Shown: positions 11,347 through 25,929 of the stretch, in pieces
How the letters are laid out: each line of letters starts with the position of its first letter
Numbering within the stretch: position 1 is the first letter of the stretch
DNA from: Diphasiastrum complanatum
Taxonomy: Eukaryota; Streptophyta; Lycopodiopsida; Lycopodiales; Lycopodiaceae
NCBI GenBank assembly: GCA_029204225.1
Contig: CM055097.1
Span: 434,001-498,000 of the forward strand
Reading direction: 5' to 3'
Length of the DNA: 64,000 nt
Translations under genes and position numbers: made by a program
Notes under the pieces: model-generated
What the model was told of the DNA's origin: nothing
Database searches by the model: none
Seen by the model: the letters and a program-made list of their open reading frames with translations, nothing else

Positions 11347-12290
11347 TTAAGGAATATAGGACTTGAAACAGCCGATAAGGCTAGTCATGTGCTGAGTGGC
11401 TCCGGAATCCAGGAACCAAGAACTGTCGCCAGATGCTTCTTGATGGTTGGTCATGAAGGCATCATGATCCGCTTCTTGAATTGGTTGTGGAGCTTCTGCA
11501 GGTGCATTTTCCACTTGATTCAACTGACCTTTGTTTTTGTTCTTCACTTGAAGTATTCGGCGGTCTTGAATTTCGTGGTTGTTTCGTTTTCAGTATCTGC
11601 AGAACAGCTTCTTCTTTGTCTGCGGATTCGACTGTTCCTTGTGCTGAGCTGATTTTTGGTCGGGCTTTGATAGCTTCGGGCCTTTCTTCTTCTTCTGCTT
11701 TGTCGTGCCCTTGTTGGTGTATAAGGCATGTGAATCTGTTGAGGAACTTGAGGCTTCGTTTCTTCGTGTGTCTTCCTGCAACAACATAGTAATGACTCTC
11801 GAAAGAGTCAGTTCTGGATGAGTCGTGATGATCATCACCCAGCTGTCATAAGAACTTGGCAAGCTTGTAAGCAGTTGGATTACTGTGTCTTGATCGTCTA
11901 TGACAGATCCGACAGCGGCCATTTGTCTTAGCAGGTTCTTGAATTGATTGATGTGATTTTGGAGTGAATCACCATTCGTCATCTTGAGGGAGTAGAATTT
12001 CTACCTGAGATGTAGCTTAGAAACTATATCTCACACTTTGTATAGGGTGCTCAAGATGTCCCAGTCTTCTTTCAATGTCTGAGATTTTGATACATGGCCG
12101 ATCTATGTATCCATGATGTTGAGGATGATCAGTGCGAAAGCTTTTCCATCCTTCAGCTTCCATCTGACGATTGTTGCGTCATCTGCTTCGGGTTTTCCTT
12201 CTGCACTTGTAACAACGTCATATAATTCTTTTGCTATTAGTATAGTTTTCATCTTAAATTTTCACAAATGGTAATTGGTTCCATCAAGCT
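11347..12290 (-). pseudogene. Copia gag, CCHC knuckle and protease start (fossil)
   Basis: Gag of the UBN2 type is seen on the minus strand ('LQNHINQFKNLLRQ', 'LLTSLPSSYDSW', 'LTLSRVITMLLQEE'-like). It is followed by a lysine-rich linker, one CRYCKR-type knuckle and the protease catalytic block WFLDSGATQHMT. The knuckle is very like those at 53.7 and 63.7 kb, so the three copia fossils are related. Confidence 0.85.
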
Positions 12291-12474
12291 TGTCCATGAG
12301 AGGACTGGCTTTCCCTTGGGAATCCATGTGGAAGAATTAGTCTAGGTGATAGGCGAAACTATCAGTGACCTGAGTATGAAAATCTAATACCAGAAGAAAT
12401 ACATAACAAGAAGACAATTACTCTATTGGCTAGTAGAGTCTTGTACTGTGGAAGTTAATCAAGCTATGAAAATA

Positions 12475-12486
12475 GCTCTGATACCA
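12475..12486 (-). other. Copia primer-binding site
   Basis: Plus-strand CTCTGATACCA is the reverse complement of TGGTATCAGAG, the initiator-Met primer site. It lies directly against the TG start of the flanking LTR, fixing the minus orientation. Confidence 0.8.
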
Positions 12487-13492
12487 TGTTGGGAGAGAGA
12501 GAAAGAGGGACGAATGAATCACGAACAGAGGACGAACGATAAACGAAACTCGAACAAGGAACGAACAAGAAACGAAACTCGAACAGAAAATGTTCGTGCG
12601 CAGCGAAAATGGGATTAAATGACTCTCTCCCTAAGCATGACTATGCCTATCAGAATGAAGAGAAACTTTAGTGATAGAAATCACAATCATTCTGGATTAC
12701 GTAGCCAAACTGTAAAATTAGACGAAGAGCTAGCAAAATAATTTGTCGCGAATTGCGAGACAAATTATCTGTCGTGAATAATTCGCAAATAGCTAGACTG
12801 TACTCAACTGATAATTAGTCGCGAACTATTTGCGAAAGACAAGAATAAAATTAAATCGTCTATTATCAGAAAGAGCAACTAGAACAATCAGATAAAGCAA
12901 AGAATAAGCGTAGCCAAATTGACAGATCTAAATGCAAAACAAATGAACTGTGTTAGATTAAGCATAACAAGTATACAAGTCAATAGAGCGGTAGAGCACA
13001 AGACAATAGCGGACAAAACCGCGTGCTCTACAAAATTTATCTCTGTCTATAATGAGGAATGAAACCTCCTTTTTACTGTCTAGACTTATTTTGCTTAACT
13101 GTTCATCTAATTTCATCGTTGTCGTATATAATACACAGATGGTATCTGTTATATACAAAATATTACAAGTGTGCAGATGTGGAAGTACATAGTGGATATG
13201 CTATCTGTAGGAGATCGTGGGTGGCTGCAGTCGTTGTTCAATCTGTTAGCGCAACTGCATAGGATGAGCGTGGAAAAGGTGTGACGTCAGATGAACGTTT
13301 GTGATGATGCATAAGTACGTCACTCTTATGGATGGCCTCAGGATAAGATTTACAGAATGCCTTAGCCTTTAGGGCACTTTGCCATCTAGTAAGGTAGTGT
13401 CCCCTTATGCCTCTTACACGGTGTCGTGAAAGTGTAGCAAATCGTTTATTCGTCTGTGCGAATTTACGTGTAAAAATGCAGAATACGTGACA
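12487..13492 (-). repeat. Copia 5' LTR (outer end approximate)
   Basis: It starts TGTTGGGAG on the plus strand next to the primer site. The outer end is placed at CGTGACA (13492) because that gives a canonical terminal dinucleotide and a length near 1 kb; no second LTR is available to confirm it. It is rich in 'cgaac' and 'tcgcgaa' motifs like the solo LTR at 1054-2020. Confidence 0.5.
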
Positions 13493-14735
13493 ATGTTAGA
13501 AAACATGCAGCATGAATGGAGGCAGATTAAAATTGGGATTTAGGAGAGTAGAAGGAGTAAATCCAACAGTTCCCTCTTTAGGCCCATCAAAGTAATTAAT
13601 AAGGATAATAGGCCAATAAGGGCCCAATGTAGTTCAAATGATACATAACAAGGGCTAACTATCCCTCGAGATAGTTATGTTTAGTTAAGTAAGAGCATTG
13701 TCTATAAGTAGGCAAGAGACATCATTTTGAGAATCTTTTGGCTCATTTGCAAGTGAGAGCTTCTAGCTTCCTTGCGAATGTGAGACATAGGGATCTCCAT
13801 TGCTAGGTCTCATGTGCCCTATCCACATGAATCAATGCTCATGTTCATAGCTTGTGTTATTCTTTCCATCACTTATGTAATTCTATGGTGATTTTCGTGT
13901 TTCTAGCTTTCTATGGATATGCTATCATGATTGTCTTGTTCTCTTCTTGCTTCTAGCTTTACTTCATTGTTATTGCTATTAGTTTGGGGTTTGGCACATG
14001 ACAACAATCCCTAGAGAATTTCATCTCAATTCTGTGCAACTGATAGGTCCTTATAATAGAAATTTACTCATCACTTTACCCCTCCCTTGAAAAGAAATTT
14101 CAAATTTCTTATAAAGGTTTTTCTGGAGAGATGATAAATGAAAATCTCATAATCGTGAAAAGTCAATAATAAGTGTCTTCCAAATAGGATTCACTCTATT
14201 ATACATAGGACTTTTCTTCTAAGTAATTACAATATGAGTGATAGTAACTATCATCTGTTTGAGCTCTATCTATGCATAAGAGACAATTCGAGATTAAGAA
14301 ATTGAAATACCAGGATCCTGGAACATTTCAAATTTTAAGCCTTATCCAAGTAGTAATTCATATGATTATAAACAGTCTTTCAGAAAAGAATTTCTCATAT
14401 TGGAAGGATCATATGAATTTTAGTGTGAGGTCCATATTTGAGAAATTTCAAAGAAGGGTTTTTTAAAAGTGAGAAAAAACTTTTAAGGGTCTCCGATTTG
14501 GAATTTATGAGATACCATTGAGGGATCCGGATCTACATCTCATAACCTCTCCAAATACCCTAAACATGTTTAACCAATGGTTTCAACTGTTAGAATTACT
14601 AACAATGTATATACTAACCACTGGTCCACAAATAATTCTCGCACAAAAATTTCCCTTTGAAATCATTGATGTCCCATACCATCAGTTTTCTCTCCAAGAA
14701 AGTTCTTAATTTGCTTTTTACCTCCTACCATTGAA
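13493..14735. other. No gene recognised
   Basis: The stretch at 13540-14040 reads like degraded LTR or leader sequence (a 'ctataagtaggcaagagac' start-site-like region near 13704). After it only short open frames without motifs are seen. Confidence 0.35.
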
Positions 14736-14739
14736 TTCT

Positions 14740-14828
14740 CCATTTCCTTAAGTTTTCACTGTAGACGACAATATCATCTAAGAATACCACTAGGCATTGT
14801 TCCCAGTATGGACAAGAAATCTCGTTCA
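14740..14828 (-). pseudogene. Isolated gypsy-type RT active-site scrap
   Basis: On the minus strand about 30 codons read 'CLVVFLDDIVVYSENL', the RT catalytic FLDDI-VYS block of Ty3/gypsy type. Neighbouring sequence on either side does not align to other RT blocks by eye, so this is a deeply decayed or tiny fragment. Confidence 0.5.
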
Positions 14829-16185
14829 TAAATAGTTGAAATAACCCAAGCATATTCATCATAAACCATAAGGAACCATTAAGAATTCAAACCCATTGAA
14901 GTATCACCAATAGAGATCCAAAATCTATATTTGAATGGTACAAGGAATTCAATTCCTTCAAGAAGAACATTAATCACATTATCTGATAATCCAGAGATCT
15001 TAAACTCCATCTGGATTTCCTACACCAGATATGCACATATCTATTCCACCAAGTACCGGAGTACCCCCATATTTGTTCCTAATGGATCACAATAGTCCAT
15101 TGACAAAATTGTGATTTAACAAGAATCTACACATGGTTTTCTCCGTCACATAAAACAGCCCATCTGGTACTATCATTCTCAAATTCCTACCATCTGAGAG
15201 TTCCAACTCTTAGATATTTACTTCATGGTCCTATAGATATTTGATATAAATTCAACTTAATGAATTCAATAAACCGGTGCTATGCAATTTTCTTACAGGG
15301 ATTATTTCCCAATCCAAATTACATAACACAATCACATTTACCTACTCAAGTCTCATTTTCTTCCTCCCTTAGATTTTTTGGTCACCCAAAAAATTTCATC
15401 AACGAACGCACCAAAATCTCCTTTGACACTAGTAAATGCTAGGTTGCTACCCTTTTGACTACACTAGCTTAAGTATTACTTCGTTGAAGTTGCCTGACAC
15501 TAATGGAAAATCCATAAAATCTGGATCCGGGCACTCTTTTACAATATTCAATACACTTGTTTTTTTTATCGAATATAGAGCTACTTCCAAATATTATGAC
15601 CTTTATTCCATCTATTCACTTTAACAAGTATCTCAAAAGCTTTAGTTTGCCCAATCCTAACGATCAAAATCATTGAGGACAAGCCTATCAGTGCTCCACT
15701 GAGTCGAAAAGGAAGAACCATAAGTACCATTTAACTCAATTTATTGGGAGTCTCAAAACTCCAGAGTTAAGTGGATGAATAGCCCAGTACCAGGAAATTG
15801 ATTTTCCAACAACGGGTATTTGTCTGGAGAAAATTACCATTAATCCTGATTCTACGAACCTTGTTCATGGATGTTTGAAAAAAAAATGGCAATTCCATTC
15901 TCTTTGTCGATTTGGGTTGATTCACAAAAATCCCACTAACCAAATCGACCGTTGCATTGATTACATCATAATTTTTACAAAGACTTCAAAGATCCAAACT
16001 ATGTAACCAAAAAAATGTTACGAATAGCCATGCATAAAACCCCTTCCAAAAACTATGGAATCAATGCAACCCCAAGATTATTGACATGCACTACTCAGTG
16101 AACTAACTGATAGACATGCAACCATGCATCCGAGAAAAGTAAAAGCAAGAAGTTAACCCAAAAACCTCATGCCAAGCCTATGACG
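14829..16185. other. No gene recognised
   Basis: AT-rich sequence. Possible remnants of the element holding the RT scrap cannot be identified. The minus strand at 15620-15860 keeps a fairly long readable stretch without a known motif. Confidence 0.35.
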
Positions 16186-16209
16186 CCCCCCCCCCCCCCC
16201 CCCCCCCCC
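16186..16209. repeat. Poly-C tract, 24 nt
   Basis: This is an uninterrupted homopolymer of cytosines. Shorter C-runs occur near 18237 and 24520. Exact length is doubtful in any assembly. Confidence 0.9.
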
Positions 16210-16568
16210 TTCCAAACCCTAAAAAGGATTTAAAATTTCCCATGTTCGCTACAGCCGTTTTGCACCAGCTATAGCTCGAGCTCCCACATCGAGCTAGCCC
16301 TCGTTACAAACTCTTCCCAACAACCATACCTCCAAGCACACAAAGTATGCAGGGCCTCCTCACCAGCAGCCATTGGTGCAAGGAAAGAGCGTAGTTGGCA
16401 TATGTCTAAAGTGGCTATCATCGCGTCCACAACACGGTTGATCCAAACTGTGCCCTATTCGAGTAAAATCTTGAAGGAGTTCAAGCGAAAATCAGCAAGA
16501 GAAACTGACAGTGCTCTCGGAACTGCTCTCTTAGGTCCACAACATGTTCTCAAGTCTCAGCATAAACC

Positions 16569-16683
16569 CATTACATGACTTTAGTCCAACGGGGTTGGCT
16601 CAGTTGGTTAGCTTGACATCCAAAGTTACTTTGGTCTCAGGTTCGAGCCTCCCCTTGGAAACCAAGAAGCATTACATGACTTT
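16569..16683 (+). mobile_element. tRNA-like retroposon with 14-bp target repeats
   Basis: An 85-bp insert (16585-16669) lies between direct repeats CATTACATGACTTT at 16569-16582 and 16670-16683 (15 of 16 if extended by two bases). The insert has a tRNA-type A box in GGCTCAGTTGGTTAG (about 16597-16611) and a B box GGTTCGAGCC (16640-16649). Its ends can pair: TCCAACGGGG at the start with CCCCTTGGA at 16651-16659, a stem like a tRNA acceptor with one bulge. It is followed by AACCA. It fits a minimal tRNA-derived SINE or a retroposed tRNA. It is too degenerate to be a working tRNA gene. Confidence 0.7.
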
Positions 16684-16689
16684 GGAGAC

Positions 16690-17180
16690 GGAAACACATC
16701 CAGAAATCATCTTGCTAGGTGCAAACCAGCCCATGTTTGTTGTCATTCCATGGCCCTCAACCCATCAGGTTTCATACAATACATCTTTCATTGAAAGTTT
16801 AAGTTGATTATGTGTAAAAGGCAGTATTTCAAAGCACCTTCTGGATGTACCTTTTGAGAGAAATTAAATTTTAATAACATATGCTATCAGAATGTTTTTT
16901 AGGAAGAGGATAGCTTGCCTTGTTCTAAAGTTTCACTATAATTCTCATGTGATGAGTTCAGGTTGGTGTAGGTTTTGGAGAGACCTATGACGCTACCAGA
17001 AAACAGGGAGTCTACGGAGTGGAGATTGTATTTGCATCACAACGAGTTTGTGTGACCTCAAAAATAATACCTGCCTCAATAAGATCTTATTTTTTTCAAA
17101 ATAGTAACATGCTCTAACTTCATGCCCACTAATAAACGATGATGCATTTGCAAGTCTTCATGCTTTCTCTATTACACAGT
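16690..17180. other. No gene recognised
   Basis: No motif, LTR end or repeat is recognised between the tRNA-like insert and the coiled-coil-like minus-strand frames. Confidence 0.35.
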
Positions 17181-17181
17181 C

Positions 17182-18290
17182 CTAGCTGCCTAGTCCTTCC
17201 AGGTGAAAACCTTCAGCCTTCAATTCGGAGGGGTTGACCTCAAAGACATAACCATTGATCTCTGTGCTGGATCGCTGAAAGCATAAGTGCAATGTTTTGA
17301 GTTGCAATTTCTCACATAATTTTTTCCTATCATTCTTAAATAGCATTTCTCGGCTCTCATTCTTCATTCATCCCTCCTTATTTAGAGACCTCTTCAGTCT
17401 AAGGTGAGATGTGCTCTTGGATATCTCTGGCCTAGTCTCTTGGGGGTTCGTTAGAATCAGCTTGGCCAATGTGTTGTCTTGCTTTTCGATCTTTCCTTCT
17501 GTATTGGCCTTTTCAGCCTCCCTCTCCTTGATCAGCTGCACATATTTTTTCATTCTAATAGCAGGTACTTGAGGGAGCTTTACTTGGATCTCTTTTGGCG
17601 CTTTCTCTTTATTTTTTTATATTTTGTTTCTTTCTTATCGCTTTTTGTCACTTCGTCTACTTTCTTAAATTTTCTTTATGGCTGACCACACCAATGTAGT
17701 TGTTGTCCGCAAGACATTGCATGACCTCTTAGCTACCTCGGTAAGACTATCAAGGTCTGAAAAGACTGGAAATTGCTCAGATGAATAGTGGGATGGTGGA
17801 AAACATTAAGATGGAAGGTAGGGTGGTGGTGGTATCGGTAGATGGTGTGGGTGATATGATAGACATGGAAGTAGATAAAGATGTTGTGGCAGGAACACTG
17901 GTTAATGAGAATGTGGATGGTGTGGATGTAGGGGTGGTTGGAGGAGAGGACTGATTACCCAATACTTGTACTTCCCCCTCCTGAAGGATCTTTGTCTCCC
18001 CGGTTACAAGATCCTTATCATCAAAGTAGTTCAATTGATCTGCAGTGATGACATGGATTTGTTCGGGACTTGAGGTTTGTGACTGCTCCTCCTGCTTTAG
18101 TCCCTTGGGATTGCCCATTTGTCTTCTTAGCGTTTGTCTTATTCTTCTTTGGTTTTGCGACCTTGGCTGGTGATCTTGCTCTTATTGTTGCTGGCAATGT
18201 GGCTGCTCTTGTTGATGCCTACAAATCCACTTCTCCCCCCCCCCCCCTCCCCAAATCTGTTGGTGGGGATGTTGCTTATGGTGTGTCCTG
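17182..18290 (-). repeat. Unclassified repeat copy 2 with protein-like frames
   Basis: The right-hand part (17680-18290) matches the split copy at 840-2300. On the minus strand, 17777-18118 reads as a 113-residue segment with 'HVITADQLNYFDDKDLV' and then a Ser/Thr/Pro-rich tract. Segments at 17368-17553 and 17182-17367 read as a charged, coiled-coil-like stretch ('VQLIKEREAEKANTEGK'). On the plus strand a short open stretch at about 17680-17745 is followed by a GTAAGA that could be a splice donor. I do not recognise the family. It may be an internal part of a non-autonomous transposon. Confidence 0.4.
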
Positions 18291-19303
18291 TTGTGATGAT
18301 GTTGTTTGATAAAGGATTTTATAGGTTTGATCATCATCATAATTACCTTTATTATCATCATCATGCTTCGGTTAATGGCTCATTCGGGTGGTCTTTCTGT
18401 TGAAATTTGACCGAATTTTGCACAATTTCACTGTAGTTGACTCCAAGATCAATATCTTGATTATATATAGGAATCAACTCTGAAGTGGAATGGATTGCTC
18501 AAATTTTTTTAATATGCACAAAAATCCTAAACTCTCGACAAGGTGATCTAGAGATGGATATTAGGTAAATAAAAAAATTCATTCTTGAGATACTCTTCAA
18601 TTATGACTCTCCTTCCAATAGCTATCCCTCATGTAAAAAATGAAATAAAATTAAATCTAGAAAAAATACATGCAATCACAAGAAAAAACACTTTAAAGAG
18701 TTGATAACTACACCACTTCTTGAAACAAAATTTTTATTTGTCAATATTGATATTCCACCTTGACAATTGCAATTTCCCATTGTTTTCAGAGGAATGAGAA
18801 AACTCTTACATTTCCTTGTCAAAAACAAGGCATGACTGGTTACACTAAATCTGCCATCATTGATAGCATATATTGTAAGATATAGTTTGAAATGCATGGA
18901 AGGAGAAGATACTATTCTCGTTAGTACCTCTCTGATCATGAGATTCATGAAATGAACCTCTTCTAGATTTTCGATTCCCATATTCATTTTTTTTATATGC
19001 ACTTTTTGGGAATCTTACCAGAATGTGGAAAGACATAGATTTGAGGTTGCAGAAATGCAGAGAAAATTTCAATTCCCTGGGGAGGTTGCTCTTGTGTGAG
19101 AATAGTAGTAGATGATGAAATATCTGTTTGCTCTTCTTCTTGCAATAACTCATTTCATATCTTGTAATAACGTTTATGTTCCACAATCATGTTCACAACA
19201 GGGATATCAAGTTAGGTGTGCTACTATTGGGCTTTGTGTTGTGCTCAGTGAGGATCCTAACCGGATTTGTAACAGACGTGGCGGGCAGGCAGGATCCTTA
19301 CAT
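18291..19303. other. No gene recognised
   Basis: Two overlapping minus-strand open frames of about 109 codons (18676-19002 and 18857-19186) have no motif I recognise and look like chance or heavily decayed coding. A C-run lies at about 18237-18248 just before. Confidence 0.35.
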
Positions 19304-19501
19304 AATATTTAAATGCTTATTAGAGAGGCTCTCCTCCTCCTCCGAAGTCCACTTTTCCTCTTCATCAAACTCCCATGCTCATATACCCTCATCCGGGATC
19401 CGATCGTCGATGAGCACGATTAACTCCCGATCCCCCCAATTTCAACGGGCACTGGGGATTCCTAAATTTCACATGGAATAAAGAGGCCGCCATCTCTGCC
19501 G
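19304..19501 (+). promoter_or_regulatory. Possible promoter and 5' leader exon of 432-codon gene
   Basis: A TATTTAAA-like box at about 19305 is followed about 30 nt later by a CT-rich start ('ctcctcctcctcc'), typical of plant transcription starts. The leader would hold a 23-codon upstream ORF (19410-19481). It would end at CCG|GTAAGC, a good splice donor, at 19501/19502. All of this is inference from sequence signals. Confidence 0.35.
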
Positions 19502-19774
19502 GTAAGCTCTCTCTCTCTCTCTCTCTCTCAATCTCTCTCTCTCGCCTATATAGGCTCAATCTCTCTCTTACCTTGAAGCTTGAAGCCGCTTGTATGCTAC
19601 TCCACCAAGCTGTCGACTCTCGACTCTTTTTGTCAAACCTGAAAGGCATAGAATAGAGGCCAATTAACAGCAAATTCAGCAGGAGTTATATATATGTTTC
19701 ATTGCAACTACCTAATTACCTACCTACAAATTCAAATTCCGTTGGACATGGACTTCAGATCGCGATCTCTGCAG
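19502..19774 (+). other. Possible 5' leader intron with (CT)n
   Basis: GTAAGC at 19502 and a pyrimidine-bearing CTCTGCAG acceptor at 19767-19774 would bound a 273-bp intron. The intron contains (CT)n at 19507-19529. After the acceptor, the frame that ends just before the main ATG is open for 66 codons. Confidence 0.35.
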
Positions 19775-19976
19775 GTTAGAATTTCCAGCCGAAATTGGGG
19801 CCGCCTATGTGAACTTCAGGGATTCGACCCTACCCAGTGAAAGGATTGCATGCGCTAAAATAGTTCAACAATTGCTTCTCCAGCAAGTGGTCGACATCTT
19901 CTATTTATTTGAAGAACATAAAAGCTTCCATGGAGTCTCGAAAACGCTGAATGTACCACAGTTCTCAGCACGATGA

Positions 19977-21275
19977 ATGGTCGACATACAAAGGCTAAAT
20001 CTCTACCTATGGGACAACGATTCCGAGAGATACGAGTATGAAAGGTTTAGGTTTGGCAATCGATTATCAAAGATATTCAAGCGGCCTCTGGGCGAGGGCG
20101 AGTATGCGGTGGTCGAGTTTATTCAAAATGATATATGCGTTCAAAAAGCCAATGAAGCTTGCCAAATCTTGGTCCAAAGGATGTCAAACCCTTATATTGC
20201 GTATTCCATGTCTCCTGGAGTTCATGCATATTCCATGTCTCCTGGACTTGATGCAAGTGAGAATTTGCACAAGCTATATTATGACACGAGAAGGGCGCTA
20301 TTGTTGTTGATGAAAGTCACAAAAGCGGAGCCTGAACCGTTAGCATTCCTCGATGATTGCAGAAAAATAAAGCTCAAGTTTTTACCTTTGAACGATTTGT
20401 GGATTCTCAGTCACAGTGGAGGCAGCAAGGGCGTTCATGTGGAGTTGACTGTCAAGCCTATTGTGTCAGCACCTGGACGTGTTGCCATAAATTTTGTCAC
20501 ATTGTTCGTCAAACCAACTGGGCCTGATCTGGAATTGATAACAAAACTGAAATTGTCATTTGCTCCCTTCACGGTTCATCCGCAATCCATTGTGTTGGTG
20601 GAGGCAGAAGTAGGCTCTCCTAATGACCTTTACGACATCTCCATGACGAAGGGAGTCACTCGGTCGGCCACTACAAACTTATCAGTAACAGCAGCCCCTG
20701 TGGGTAGTTTTACTGCTTCGACTTCAACGGCAATCGCCATCAAACCTACAGCCCAAGATTGGACTCACTCTCAACTGAAGTCTCGTGACCGCTTCTATCC
20801 TTTAGGAGACACCTTTGTCACCGAGCGATTGACTGACGAGAGCAACAACTACTCTGGCACTTATTTCTGGAAGTTAGAGAGGGTGGCTGGCAAAACATTA
20901 GATGAATATCTGAAACCAAAGTCAAGGTGGAATTTTCCTTCCATTACCAAGTATGGTAAAAGTGCAGTACTTAGGCTCCCTTGGAACGAAGATTACAGCA
21001 TAAACTTTACTTGCGGTGAGTACCCGAAGTCCTTCATATGGCATTTCAATAATCAAGACAGAAAGGAAACAATGAAATGGGTTGTCAAACTCGAAATTAC
21101 TGTTGTAGGGATGAACAAGAAAACAAGACGTTTCATTATGTGGTCCGATCCTTTGGAGAGTATTCCACCAACAATCAATGAAGAAGGATCTACTTCGAAC
21201 AATGTCCCTCCAAGGATACAACCTGACCTCTCTGATCCACTGAGTGGGTCGATGGGTAAATTGAAGATAGCATGA
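19977..21275 (+). CDS. 432-residue hypothetical protein, likely host gene
   Basis: This is the only long, uninterrupted, non-transposon reading frame in the window. I do not recognise its family. The start is the first ATG after an in-frame TGA that abuts it. No signal peptide or membrane segment is visible. Residues 1-75 are charged and helical-looking. Residues 76-90 hold a tandem 9-residue repeat (AYSMSPGVH/AYSMSPGLD, a 27-bp duplication). Residues 129-225 alternate hydrophobic and polar like beta-sheet. Residues 228-260 are Ser/Thr/Ala-rich. Residues 290-390 are Trp- and Tyr-rich and beta-like, ending in a low-complexity tail. Base composition is less AT-rich than the flanks. No clear AATAAA is seen just downstream. 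It could be a lineage-specific gene, or one exon of a larger gene, since the frame directly upstream is also open. Confidence 0.6.
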   Translation: MVDIQRLNLYLWDNDSERYEYERFRFGNRLSKIFKRPLGEGEYAVVEFIQNDICVQKANEACQILVQRMSNPYIAYSMSPGVHAYSMSPGLDASENLHKLYYDTRRALLLLMKVTKAEPEPLAFLDDCRKIKLKFLPLNDLWILSHSGGSKGVHVELTVKPIVSAPGRVAINFVTLFVKPTGPDLELITKLKLSFAPFTVHPQSIVLVEAEVGSPNDLYDISMTKGVTRSATTNLSVTAAPVGSFTASTSTAIAIKPTAQDWTHSQLKSRDRFYPLGDTFVTERLTDESNNYSGTYFWKLERVAGKTLDEYLKPKSRWNFPSITKYGKSAVLRLPWNEDYSINFTCGEYPKSFIWHFNNQDRKETMKWVVKLEITVVGMNKKTRRFIMWSDPLESIPPTINEEGSTSNNVPPRIQPDLSDPLSGSMGKLKIA

Positions 21276-21789
21276 TAATTGCCTTCGCCAGATTGCATCT
21301 TTAATCTTGTGGAAGCGAATGAAGTGTAGCAATTCTAAGGTGCTTTTCTTGTATTTTTTCTCATACTAGATTTCAGTGAAGAATCAAGTATGTTGCTCAT
21401 GTTTCAATGACACTTTTGAGCATATATATATACATAAGTTTCTAGGATGTAGGTTTGTGAGGGGCGTTGTCTCTATACATAATTAGTACCTTATCTAAAG
21501 GATGAATGGTATTATCCATAATGCTATTTTGGCAATATGGGACACAATTTTAAGTTTCTATGATCATTCAATATTAGCCATGAGGTTTTTTGGTGTGACG
21601 AACTACAGAAATCATTAATATCTATGTTCGGCTTTTGAACACATTAATATCTTTTTTTCCAAATCTTAGTGTTGTTGGCTATGATAACAGCTTAGGGTGC
21701 CACTAACTTTTCAATGGGTAGTACTCGAGTTTTTCACTATGGGAAGATGTCAACATCCCAAGGAGTCCTTCCTTCATTCTAACACTTGG
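21276..21789. other. 3' flank of the 432-codon gene; no other gene
   Basis: A short AT run (TATATATATACATA near 21423) and AT-rich sequence. Toward 21.7 kb it may already be decayed copia sequence leading into the pre-integrase scrap. Confidence 0.35.
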
Positions 21790-22000
21790 ACCTCTGAGTG
21801 GTTTTTGAAACCAAAAAAGCATTTGCAGTCATAACCATTGGTGCTCTAGCAAAAGAATTGTCAAAACAATCATCCCTACCCAACAGGTTGGTTGAAGGAA
21901 AAATTTGTGAAAGATGTATTATGGGCAAACAACATAGGGAGAAATTTTCCAAGAGTGGAACGAGAATGGTTTTTTATATCACCTTGTATATCGGTTAGTA
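21790..22000 (+). pseudogene. Copia GAG-pre-integrase scrap (fossil)
   Basis: The plus strand reads 'GALAKELSKQSSLP' and then CERCIMGKQHREKF. This is the conserved zinc-binding CxxC-GKQHR block of the copia pre-integrase domain. Nothing else of the element is recognisable on either side, so it is a small, old fragment. Confidence 0.65.
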
Positions 22001-25390
<3,390 letters not shown>

Positions 25391-25929
25391 TAGTTGGTAC
25401 AGTTGACTTCCTTTCAAGGTGCACAGTTCCCTTAAGGGAATGTGACTGTTGATTTATTAAACCTTTTTCCAAGATAATTCTTGAAAAGGTTTTATAGTAG
25501 TTGAAAGCTTAGTTTTTCTAATATGGCTTTTCAATTGGAGTTTGGTTCTTATACAAATCTAAGGATTCTGATTTTGGTAAGAACAAACTTTGTGTGGTTT
25601 TAAGTTCTAAGTTGGTTTTTGAGAATCTTACAACTTAGATAATTTTCTTTTGTATGGGTTTTGTTCCTATGACTTAATCCCCCTTTGACTTAGTGAAATC
25701 TTTTTGATTGAAACTTTTTTTTCTTTAACTCTGCCCGGAGAGACAAAAGAAGGGTGGCCGCTCCTTTAAGGCACCAGGTAATTCTTCTATTTCTTGCATT
25801 CATGTATCTTTTAAAGATGAAACAGTTTGTATAAATTGTTGTTTTAATACTACAATTTTGGACCTCATGACCTCATTCATATGAGTGGGTTCGTAGGTAG
25901 CCAACCTGTGAGTGTTCCTTTTTATGACG

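Larger units (their letters stand above)
8589..13492 (-). mobile_element. Ty1/copia fossil, minus strand, lacks 3' LTR
   Basis: Copia order is clear on the minus strand: 5' LTR (12487 to about 13492), primer site, gag (about 11590-12290), CCHC knuckle and protease (about 11347-11600), integrase (10274-11236), RT (about 9133-10230), RNase H (about 8600-9113). Integrase before RT identifies copia. The left end stops in RNase H where the gypsy LTR begins, and no 3' LTR is seen. It is broken, with several breaks. No age can be given because only one LTR is present. Confidence 0.85.

Noticed and set aside
14272-14709. Two plus-strand open frames of about 64 codons
   Set aside because: No motif, unlike composition to coding sequence, and next to a minus-strand RT scrap; probably chance.
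16585-16669. A functional tRNA gene
   Set aside because: The acceptor stem has a bulge, the anticodon arm is not convincing, and the unit is flanked by target repeats, so it reads as a retroposon.
18070-18403. Overlapping open frames near the C-run
   Set aside because: They read through low-complexity His- or Pro-rich sequence and a homopolymer of doubtful length. The stretch belongs to the unclassified repeat.
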